Source: Blastomussa wellsi (taxonomy: Eukaryota > Cnidaria > Anthozoa > Scleractinia > Plerogyridae). From it: a stretch of DNA of 64,000 nucleotides. The notes under the pieces are model-generated. The model was not told where the DNA came from and ran no database searches. It saw nothing but the letters and a program-made list of their open reading frames with translations. A program made the translations under genes and the position numbers. How positions within the stretch are numbered: the stretch's first letter is position 1; each line of letters starts with the position of its first letter. The stretch is from the NCBI GenBank assembly GCA_947652115.1, contig OX393563.1, positions 8,247,789 through 8,311,788 on the forward strand, read 5' to 3'. Of this stretch, positions 23,491 to 33,412 are shown piece after piece.

Positions 23491-25042
23491 ATTATCTTTG
23501 GCTTTCCTAGTAACTGTTTTTTGAAAACGCGAAAATTTGGCTCGGTCGGACGACGCTCTCGAGTAGTCTTGACTCACTTTTCCCGCGAAGATCAGAGCGC
23601 CCAGGATTCGTCGCTATTCGCGCGAAAAAGACCGATGGGGTGAATTATTGACTCGAAACTCGAAATCGCTAAACGTATTGAGTGTCAACAACTGGTCAAA
23701 ATTTTGCTAATGTGTGCGTTATCATTTCGCCGACAAATAAATTCATCACGTGCCGCGAAGACACAAGAAGCTTTCAGTTTGAAGCCTGAGAATTGAATTT
23801 AAAGACGTTTCCCTGAATGGTAACTGAAGATGATGGCAGTGAAAGAGCAATAACTTTACCGTTTTTCTTTTCATCCAGAAAGCGTTCTCGCTAACTTGGA
23901 GCAAGCAGACAGTGCATTCCCGCGGGAGATAAAAACGCTTGATATTTGCATATTTCTAATCGGCAAAAATTGATCATACAGGAAAGCAGCCAAACACAAA
24001 TTGATATTTTTTCCTGCTCGAGATTCATCATTAACCGTTCGTGGCCTTGATGAATAATTAACAAGCAAATGACATCTCGAAAGCGTCTGACGGCGTGCGT
24101 AAAATTCTCACGTGCAAAGTGATCTCAGGCGTGGATCCCGGATGATATGACAGTCGTGATGTGCGCATGATTGTCGTTTCAATTGTCCTGGATAATAGTC
24201 TACTGCGCAGGCTTCGAGTCTTGCATCCGAAAAAATTTTGGATTTTTTGCCCTGTTGAAAAGAATAGTGTGCTGCCTCGCTAACGCTCGCCAGCAATTAT
24301 GTTACCCTAGTTCCTTGTAAACAGGGCCAAAGGCGCGTAGCGCTGTAATTCGCACACAGGGGAAAGCCTCTCTTATGGGTTTCCTCCCACCCGGGCGGAA
24401 TATGGGAAAGTTAGACAGTTCTCCTGCAGTTAAAATGTGTATGGGCTAAACAGTGTCTATATTTCAGATTTAAAGTGAAAAACAAATGTTTGACTGGTTC
24501 AAATTACCTTCCTCATAACTTTTTGGAAAAGACTAAAATCTGGGTCGGTCGGATGACGCTAAACGGCGATAAAAAGGTTATGGCCTAAGTTCAGTACCCG
24601 TAATCGATCACTTCATGGTATAACATTCCCGTTATTTTTCCTTTTTGTTATTCAGCAAAGTAATATTTCGGCTCATCCTCAGTGTAATAACCTGAGAAAC
24701 TCACCAGTGACGCAAAACAAAGTTTGAACAAGACAACAAAGAACCACAAAACAATACAGAACAAAGAAACAATAGCTCAAAAACAAAGAAAAAAGTCACA
24801 GGTTCTTACACCGAAGTAAACACAATTTTGCCCAAAAACCGTTCGACTGGGAGTCTTGTAATGAGACCGGGACCGGAGGAAAGGTAAGAAGTCGCAACAC
24901 TCGCGGCAGAATCGTGAGGATTGGCAGTCATCATTTCTCACTTTCATCTACATCGCATAAATGATAATTTTCTACATAATTGGTTATTACCTTTTTGAAA
25001 AAGAACCAATCACGCAGATGTAGCTAAATGTTTTACGTAATA

Positions 25043-25180
25043 TATCAAACACGAGAGACGATGTTTCATCACATTTCCAAACACTAAGAAGAGAGTTAAA
25101 AATACGACGCGCAGCGGAGTATTTTTGACGAACTTCGAGGTGTTTGGAAATGTGATGAAACAGTATCGAGTGTTTGATGT
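25043..25180. mobile_element. Short foldback element
   Basis: TGTTTCATCACATTTCCAAA on the left and its exact complement on the right, with TCAAACAC outer arms, surround a small centre (AAAATACGACGCGCAGCGGAG). Confidence 0.8.
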
Positions 25181-26236
25181 ACCTTCTCAATCGAAACTAA
25201 AAACTACGGAGAAAACGAAGAAATCAAATCGTAAAGATCTATGCTAATTAAGATCACATTTCCAAACCACGGTTACGGTTCTGATTTCCTTTGTTTTAAC
25301 CGTGATGAATTATTAAAAAGCACGAAAAGCCGCGCAACGAAACAAGCCAATCAGAGACTAGTACAGCCCACGTGGGACGACGAGAAAACCAGGCGCGAAT
25401 TTCAAATCATTTCATTCTCAGACAAACAACTCGAAAGAAGAAGAAGTTCGACAATATTGTAATTTCGCCCTTCGCCCACTTATTTTACGATATACATGTA
25501 ACGGGTTTCAGCAACATAATTCCAAGTACTGAAGTGCGCTGAGGCAAACAGGTGAGTACTGCTTCAAGTCTGGTAATGTTACAGAAAAACACGTGGTTAG
25601 ACAAACACCGAAGAAAATTTATTCTCCGCTCGAAAAAGCATTTTATCTACGAATTTCCACTCAAATTATATTCTCTTTACCTAATATAATTGTTCTAATT
25701 TAGTTTTGCTTTCAGGCTCTACTGAATTTTACGGAAAGACATGAAAAGATTTAGTTCGCAACTCCCGCCTGTGAAAATCTTGTCGGAGACACGCTTGAAG
25801 ACCTTTGAAGACGCCGAATGAAAAACCATACTGGAATGTCTAGAAGCTCAAAATTGGATAAGTGAGAACTATTTAATGTTATGCTAGAGATCATATTATC
25901 CACTGACAATTCAAGTTATTTCTGTAATTTTCATCATCGTCATTTTTTTCGCCTATTCTCTTAATATTAAAAGCTTAGTGTTGTTTTTGTAGTAAACTCA
26001 AGATACCTCGCAAAAACTATTGGAGAGCTCTTTCGAATTCAGTTTGAATGAACGAAATCTTAATTCATTGGCTTGTTTTCAGCTCTAAACTACACTCGAT
26101 CACACTTGAGCAAAAAAGAAAACATGTTTAAAAATACATTTACAGAAAACAGATCCATAATTTATAGTACAACTCGGTACATGTCCGGGAACTTCCTTAT
26201 GGCAATCATGGCAGGATAAAAGGGATCCTCCAAACC

Positions 26237-26524
26237 AATACCACACCCCTCTGTGACAGACCCAGTGGGATCCTCATCCTCACTGGGTTTTCGGGAAAAA
26301 AGTCACCGGGTTCGCTAATTTCCCACTGGGTCCGCTCGTGTTCTGTTGTATTTTGCTTATTTATTATTATTTTTGCAAACAAAATACGCTGGGCCACACC
26401 GCACAATCACTGGGTAAAATCATAATGTTCACTGGGTACTGGGGAGACTAAATTTCCTCTGGGTAAGGGAAAATACTCCGCTGTGTAGGGTTATAGTGGG
26501 TCTGTTACAGAGGGGTGTAATACC
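26237..26524. mobile_element. 276-bp TIR element with 6-bp target duplication
   Basis: AATACC is duplicated at 26237-26242 and 26519-26524. The element between them starts ACACCCCTCTGTGACAGACC and ends with its near complement (one internal mismatch). The interior holds several CACTGGGT motifs. Having both the duplication and the termini makes this one of the best-bounded elements in the window. Confidence 0.85.
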
Positions 26525-28187
26525 AGACTCGTTTTGTTACAACAATTGCTGCAATTCTTGCCTTATTCAGTCGATCGGAGGCACAGTACCGATCTGATCA
26601 AAAAGGTGGGTGAGAAGGACAGGGGGTTTCCTTCCGGGATCTTCCAATGCAAAATGCTACTACGAAGTACACCTTGTCTAATGATTCATGTAATGTTCTT
26701 AGTTTTCAGTCCCTGATGAGCCAGTCTGATCAGTACATCCCCCGCAGTTATCCACAGCTCCACAAGGATAAGACAAGGCCTGATTCTAACTGGATCGACA
26801 TTAGTGGGGACATTATAAGATGCGGGGATAATGGGAGGGTGGGAAGAGGAAGACAACTCTTCTCTTTCCTCCTTTCCACTATCTACTACTACTTACGATT
26901 TCCTCCTGGTGAAGACTGGGAACGAGTCAGGAAGAAGACGCTGATGGAAGACATGTACCTCTGGTTGGTGAAATTGCTTGTGGGTTGGGTGAGGGAGGGT
27001 AAAATAAAGCTCTGGTTGGACCTTAAATCAAATTTCGGCCAGAAGTCATAGTACTTCTGTTTCGGTGTAACGTAATGTAATTAGGTTAGTTAATTGGGCC
27101 CTGGGTTTGGTATGGCTCCTCCCTTTAGGCTTTCCTTTGGGTTCTTTTTCAGGCTTTTTCTGACTTCGTTTCGCTCTGCTTCGGCTCTACTCTGACAACA
27201 ATTCAACTCGACTTCGGCTCTTCGATTCTTTTTCAGGACTACTTCGGCTTCGGCTTCACTTCGGCTGATGTATCTTCGGCAACGTATAAATTCCCCGCTT
27301 AGTTGCGCATTTAAAACCAATTTGTTTATTCACGTTTTACTCAATGACACTGCACCTCTAAGCACTGTGATTGAATAAAACCCTATCGACCAAATTATTT
27401 CTTCAAAAACTATTCAGAAAAAACTATTTCGAGACAAGGTTCAACCAGACATTTATTTAATTGTAGATAGCTAGAGTTAAGCCATTCGGCTGCCTGGAAG
27501 TGGCTTAACCCTAGTTGGAGCCACTGAGGAGAGGCTCTCACGAATATCAGTTAGGAGGGAATTATGGCACTATGCACACACTTCAGGTCAGTTTAGGTCA
27601 AACTTTAAATCTATCAAAGCCACATAATGGATCACAGGCGAGAGGATGGCGTTCTGATGTATAACAGCGACCCATATAAGGTAGGGCAAGTTCTACACCC
27701 TGGCACGAGGTACGTGGATTTATTAATAGTCTGTTGTGTTACACTGGCACATATCATCCATTCCTATCCTAAGCTTTCTGGCTCATTTTGTCTGAAAAGC
27801 GAAATGTTTAGAAAATACCTTTGAACTGCTTACGGTACCGACAACAGGTTGAAATGCATGCCGTGTTCCAGTGTAACATAACATAGCTCACGTTCGGCGT
27901 TCGGATCGATTTTTGATTCGGCTTTCTGTTCGGCTATTGTTTCGAAACACGATTGGCTCCCAATTGTTACGGAAGTCTCGTTAGCAAGCAGAATGCTTAT
28001 CAACCGTCTGGGAAACCCTGATGAGTATTCCAATCGGGGTGCCAACTTTTACTTGCACAGGAATACTCGGGGTTTCTTTGGACGCCAAATTTTTCAAATA
28101 GGAATGCGCCCCTCCTTTATACTAATTTAGGTCCTGTGCCTTAATGAAGAAATGATGTAACCTATTATTTGAAATAAAGCAAGAAAA

Positions 28188-28515
28188 ACCTGTGTCTCAG
28201 AGTGTTATTTTTAATTTAAAGGCAGCAGCGCTTTTTGGGAGTGGTTTTCATTGGCTAACATTTATTTTTTTAAATACAAGATAGCCCATTTTCGGGGGCA
28301 CTTTCAAATCTTCTATATTAATAAAGAAATTTTGTATACTTGATAACAATAAATAATAAAAAATCTGTGCCTCAGTGTCTTTTTTTAATTTTAACGTAAC
28401 TGCATGCCTTTTTAAACAAGTTACAAGTAACAAATACATGTACAGTACTGTAGAAAAAATAAACCACAAAAACCCGTGTCTCTGAGTGTTCATTTTCTTT
28501 AATTTTAAGGCAAGA
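28188..28515. repeat. Three diverged copies of a ~45-bp motif
   Basis: Copies near 28188, 28360 and 28467 share CTGTGTCTCAGAGTGTT-like cores followed by TTTAATTTTAA, with unequal spacing. Origin unknown. Confidence 0.45.
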
Positions 28516-28551
28516 ACATCAATCCATGGCAATATTATGTAAAGTCAGTGG

Positions 28552-28843
28552 TTGTTACAAATTTCGTCAAACGTTGGTCAAATGCATGTGTTCATTTTTG
28601 GGAGCCATTCAAATTCAAATTTGGCCAAAATGTTATTTCTATTGCGCGAGCATTGGAAAGTATTTTGTTTCGCAGTCAAACAACAATGCTTTGTGAAGCT
28701 ACTAACTGAAACTTCTTGTGAAGTTATAGGTTTTGACAAGTTTGTTATTGCAGTATTCAACAGGAGTAAAAGGAGACAAGTCATGGGATCTATGAACAAT
28801 CTTATGCAAGGCCAGTTTGGAATACACTTTTTTGGTTCATATG
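28552..28843 (+). CDS. Unrecognised exon-like open frame
   Basis: A frame of about 97 codons is open up to a good splice donor (ATG|GTAAGC) at 28844. It encodes a mixed hydrophobic/basic segment ending NRSKRRQVMGSMNNLM. I do not recognise the family and saw no partner exon or clear start codon nearby. It could be a gene remnant captured next to the satellite, or chance. Confidence 0.2.
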
Positions 28844-29534
28844 GTAAGCTTTATATAATTTGCCAATAATATGGCAACATATGCTCGACTTGTCTCATTT
28901 TAGATTTCTGAGCGGTCTCATTGGCTGTAGTAACATATGGAATTGAAACCCACGACCTTGAGTAATTAATCAATAATGATTCCAAAATCAGGTAAGCAAT
29001 ATCTAGTGAGGATGCCTATACAATTCAGGTCTTGATGGGATTCAAACCCGACCTTTGTTGCAAATTATTTTGCAATGTAAGCAATATCTAGTGAGGAGGA
29101 CTATACAATTCAGGTCTTGATGGGATCCAAACCCGACCTTTGTTGCAAATTATTTTGCAATGTAAGCAATATATAGTGAGGACGTCTATACAATTCAGGT
29201 CTTGATGGGATTCAAACCCGACCTTCGTTGCAAATTATTTTGCAATGTAAGCAATATCACATGAGGAGATCTATATAATTCAGATCTTGATGGGATGCAA
29301 ACCTGACCTTTGTTGCAAATTATTTTGCAATGTAAGCAATATCACATGAGGTCTATATACAATTCAGATCTTGATGGGATTCAAACCCGACCTTTGTTGC
29401 AAATTATTTTGCAATCTAAGCAATATCAAGTGAGGACTACACAATTCAGGTCTTGATGGGATTCAAACCCGACTTTTGTTGCAAATTATTTTGCAATGTA
29501 AGCAATATCAAGTGAGGACTACACAATTCAGGTC

Positions 29535-30726
29535 GGATCATGTGTACTATAGGTGGTCTCGGTCGATATGTCGACCGATATATCGACCGACTACCGGTCG
29601 AGAGTCGACCGATATATCGGTCGATAGTCGGTCGACTATCGGTCGACTGTCGACCGGCTATCGACCGATAGTCGACGAAGAAATACGTCGACCGATATAA
29701 ACTAAGATCATCGATACTCGACCGACAACGGACCGACATTTGACCGACACATGACCGACACTTGACCGATGCTTGACCGATACTTGACCGATCATCGACC
29801 GATACTTGACCGATACTCAACTAATAATTTTGAGGCCCAAAATTATGTCGCTCAAAATATATTACGCCTTGTCGAAATCTTCCAAAATGCGTTGTCATTT
29901 CTTCTCTTTGGACCTTGTCTTGCAAGACTTTTCACTAGCTCCTGCAATGAGCATAGAATTTCTTCCATCTGAAGGCCTCATGAACACATCCGCCACTACT
30001 TGTTCCGCCATCTTGGATGCAGGATTTGCCAGTCTCTCCGCTTTACCTCGCCTCCCAAGCATTCCTTGCACCCCTCCCCTCCCCACACCCCCTCTCCGCT
30101 TGCTTTTTTTACTATCGCGCGGGCGACTGGGGACGAGGCAGCCGCACTCCCGCAGTGGATGAAAGAACGAGGTTTATTCGTGAAGTTTATATTCAGTTTT
30201 TATGTTAATTATGACGACTGCGGCACTGCGAAAAGTAGCAAGTTTTTTTATTTAAGATATTTTGTGGGCCTGGTATTCTGCAATCTAGCCTTCCATTTAT
30301 ATGAGTTCTCCACTTAATCGAAAACTCATCTACAATAAAGGTAACTGTAAGGTACACTATCTAAAGATCACGCCGAGTCCAAATTTCAATTAACATCTGT
30401 AGCGCTAAGAACTAAGGTTAAATAACTGTTTCAGGTACGTTGGCTAAACGATACTTGACCGATATTCGACCGATATTTGACTGATATTTGACCGACAATC
30501 TACCGATACCTCACCGACAGTCGATCGCTAAATACCCATCGATTTGTCGACCGATACATCGGTCGACTGTCGACCGATATATCGGTCGACTATCGGTCGA
30601 TATATCGACCGACTAGCGACCGATAGTCGGTCGATAGTCGACCGATAGTCGGTCGATAGTCGACCGATAGTCGGTCGATATATCGGTCGACATATCGACC
30701 GAGACCACCTACAGTACACATGATCC
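29535..30726. mobile_element. 1.19-kb foldback element with CGACCGATA-tiled inverted termini
   Basis: The left end GGATCATGTGTACTATAGG and the right end, its near complement, are followed by about 150-280 bp tiled with variants of CGACCGATA and TATCGGTCG. Direct TTGACCGATAC tiles lie towards the inside on both sides. The flanks TTCAGGTC (29527-29534) and TTCCGGTC (30727-30734) look like an 8-bp target duplication with one difference, and removing the element restores a normal satellite unit. The centre (29830-30430) is unique-looking, with a pyrimidine-rich tract. Confidence 0.9.
29895..30011 (-). other. 38-codon open frame inside the foldback element
   Basis: It begins at an ATG in good initiation context (CCAAGATGGCGG) and encodes a small polar, basic-tailed peptide ending KTRSKEKK. 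Upstream is a purine-rich tract with short G runs. It may be the 5' exon of a host gene captured by the element; nothing proves translation. Confidence 0.25.
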
Positions 30727-31891
30727 TTCCGGTCTTGATGGGATTCAAACCCGACCTTTGTTGCAGATTATTTTGCAATGCAAGCAATATCACATGAGGT
30801 CTATACAATTCAGATCTTGATGGGATTCAAACCCAACCTTCGTTGCAAATTATTTTGCAATGTATGCAACATCACATGAGGAGGCCTTTTAAAATTCAGG
30901 TCTTGATGGGATTCAAACCCGACCTTAAATGTTGCAAATTATTTTGCAATGTATGCAACATCACATGAGGAGGCCTTTTAAAATTCAGGTCTTGATGGGA
31001 TTCAAACCCGACCTTTGTTGCAAATTATTTTGCAATCTAAGCAATATCAAGTGAGGACTACACAATTCAGGTCTTGATGGGATTCAAACCCGACTTTTGT
31101 TGCAAATTATTTTGCAATGTAAGCAATATCAAGTGAGGACTACACAATTCAGGTCTTGATGGGATTCAAACCCGACCTTTGTTGCAAATTATTTTGCAAT
31201 CTAAGCAATATCAAGTGAGGACTACACAATTCAGGTCTTGATGGGATTCAAACCCGACCTTTGTTGCAAATTATTTTGCAATCTAAGCAATATCAAGTGA
31301 GGACTACACAATTCAGGTCTTGATGGGATTCAAACCCAACCTTTGTTGCAAATTATTTTGCAATGTAAGCAATATAAAGTGAGGACTACACAATTCAGGT
31401 CTTGCTGGGATTCAAACCCGACCTTTGTTGCAAATTATTTTGCAATGCAAGCAATATCACATGAGGTCTATACAATTCAGATATTGATGGGATTCAAACC
31501 CAACCTTCGTTGCAAATTATATTGCAATGTATGCAACATCACATGAGGAGGCCTTTTAAAATTCAGGTCTTGATGGGATTCAAACCCAACCTTTGTTGCA
31601 AATTATTTTGCAATGTATGCAACATCACATGAGGAGGCCTTTTAAAATTCAGGTCTTAATGGGATTCAAAACCCGACCTTCATTACAAATTATTTTGCAA
31701 TGTAAGCAATATCAAGGGAGGAGGCCAATAAAATTCAGGTCTTGATGGGATTCAAACCCGACCTTTGTTGCAAATTATTTTGCAATGCATGCAACATCAC
31801 ATGAGGAGGAATTTTAAAATTCAGGTCTTGATGGGATTCAAACCCCGATGGGATTCAAACCCGACCTTTGTTGCAAATTATTTTGCAATGT

Positions 31892-32471
31892 AAGCAATAT
31901 CTAGTGAGGAGGCCCAGTATACAATTCAGGTCTTGATGGGATTCAAACCCGACCTTTGTTGCAAATTATTTTGCGATGTAAGCAATATCACATGAGGTCT
32001 ATCTATACAATTCAGATCTTGATGGGATTCAAACCCGACGTTTGTTGCAAATTATTTTGCAATGTATGCATTATCACGTGAGGAGGACTATACAATTCAG
32101 GTCTTGATGGGATTCAAACCCGACTTTTGTTGCAAATTATTTTGCAAATTATGTAAGCAAATATCAAGTGAGGACTACACAATTCAGGTCTTGATGGGAT
32201 TCAAACCCGACCTTTGTTGCAAATTATTTTGCAATGTAAGCAATATCTAGTGAGGAGGCCCAGTATACAATTCAGGTCTTGATGGGATTCAAACCCGACC
32301 TTTGTTGCAAATTATTTTGCGATGTAAGCAATATCACATGAGGTCTATCTATACAATTCAGATCTTGATGGGATTCAAACCCGACGTTTGTTGCAAATTA
32401 TTTTGCAATGTATGCATTATCACGTGAGGAGGACTATACAATTCAGGTCTTGATGGGATTCAAACCCGACC
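31892..32471. repeat. Higher-order duplication within the satellite
   Basis: A multi-unit block starting at the CTAGTGAGGAGGCCCAGTAT variant (31901) recurs 346 bp later (32247). About 230 bp are nearly identical, including the rare TTTTGCGATG and CCCGACGTTTG variants. This points to recent unequal exchange. Confidence 0.8.
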
Positions 32472-32889
32472 TTTGTTGCAAATTATTTTGCAATGTATGC
32501 AACATCACATGAGGAGGCCTATAAATTTCAAGTCTTGATGGGATTCAAACCAGACCTTCATTACAAATTATTTTGCAATGTAAGCAATATCAAGGGAGGA
32601 GGCCAATAAAATTCAGGTCTTGATGGGATTCAAACCCATGACCTATTGGACCCCAGAAAGTCTTGGAAAACATCAGCGTGTCCTGAGAGAAAGAGGGAAT
32701 GCGGGCAAAGTTTTCATTTCAAAAGTGTTTTAGTATCATCAGCTTTCGTGCTTGAAGAATCAAAATCGTCTGCAAATTCGGTTTGTTTGTCTGGGGGAGT
32801 AATGACATCACTCCCACGCTTTGCTTGCCTTTGTTACAAAGAACTTTGCAACTTGAGCAAAATCAAGTAAGGAGTGTAGTTACTAAATG

Positions 32890-33045
32890 AAGGAAAGACA
32901 TGACCTAAAATAACATTTAAAAGACCTAAAATGAGCCAAAATGATCAAAATAATATCTCAAATAACCTAAAATGATCTAAGGACCTGAAATGACAACTAA
33001 AATGACTAAAGTAGCTAAAATTAGTCTAAATGACCTAAACTAATA
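32890..33045. repeat. Degenerate ~11-bp tandem repeat
   Basis: Variants of ACCTAAAATGA recur with small spacing changes along about 150 bp. Confidence 0.7.
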
Positions 33046-33339
33046 CCCAATTATTAAGTAGGTAAGGTATAACAATTGACATAAAATGACAATTATCAAT
33101 CAGTCATTAAATCAATTTTTTAAATTACCACTGCCAAGACAGTGCATGCTCCATTTAAATTACAAGGGTAAGTGTTGTTGCTAGATAGAATTGCTTAGCC
33201 ATGTACACCAACCACAGGAAACACAGGTAAGGCTTGAAACCACTAACAGTACATGTATGATTTCCACAGGAGACATATGGAAACCAATAAAACGTGTAAT
33301 TTTGTGGCTAAAGCAATGTCAAGAGGTCAAGCTTAAATT

Positions 33340-33412
33340 AAGCCTGTCAAATTCAGGTCTTAGGATTGAAACCCATGACCTTCATCATGATGACCTACGA
33401 GTGCTCATGTGA
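33340..33412 (-). repeat. Single tRNA-arm-like fragment related to the satellite
   Basis: On the plus strand TTCAGGTCTTAGGATTGAAA and CCCATGACC match the satellite core; on the minus strand this reads as a B-box-like GGTTTCAATCC. It may be the tail of an ancestral SINE copy. Confidence 0.4.

Larger units (their letters stand above)
22579..28975. other. Gene-poor intergenic region
   Basis: It begins with the putative promoter and 5' UTR of CREC gene B. The rest contains inverted repeats (listed separately) and a 134-codon open frame at 26647-27051 that resembles no family I know and lacks a clear start context. There is also a stretch at 27100-27300 of biased TTCGGCT-like composition. I do not call a gene here. 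Confidence 0.55.
28976..32645. repeat. ~84-bp satellite array, about 29 units, split by a foldback element
   Basis: Each unit contains TTGATGGGATTCAAACCC, TTGCAAATTATTTTGCAA and AAGCAATATC (or AACATCACATGAGG). I count six motif copies before 29535 and about 23 after 30726. Units vary in the block between AATATC and AATTCAGG. The minus strand of the unit reads GGTTTGAATCCCATCAAGAC then CTGAAT, resembling a tRNA T-arm and SINE tail (compare 39950-40085). The outer edges fade into related single copies near 28940 and 33360. Confidence 0.95.

Noticed and set aside
26647..27051. 134-codon frame next to a MITE
   Set aside because: An acceptor-like TTTTCAG precedes part of it, but composition, lack of partner exons and lack of any family likeness leave it unsupported.
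27090..27320. Glu/Ala/Arg-rich minus-strand frame resembling a coiled coil
   Set aside because: It comes from biased TTCGGCT-type repeat composition and has no supporting gene structure.
29446..29820. Ser/Arg-rich 124-codon frame
   Set aside because: It is the translation of CGACCGATA tiles in the foldback element, so low-complexity repeat and not an SR protein.
28976..32645. CRISPR-like regularly spaced repeats
   Set aside because: Spacers are not unique, units are directly tandem, and the context is eukaryotic; this is a satellite.
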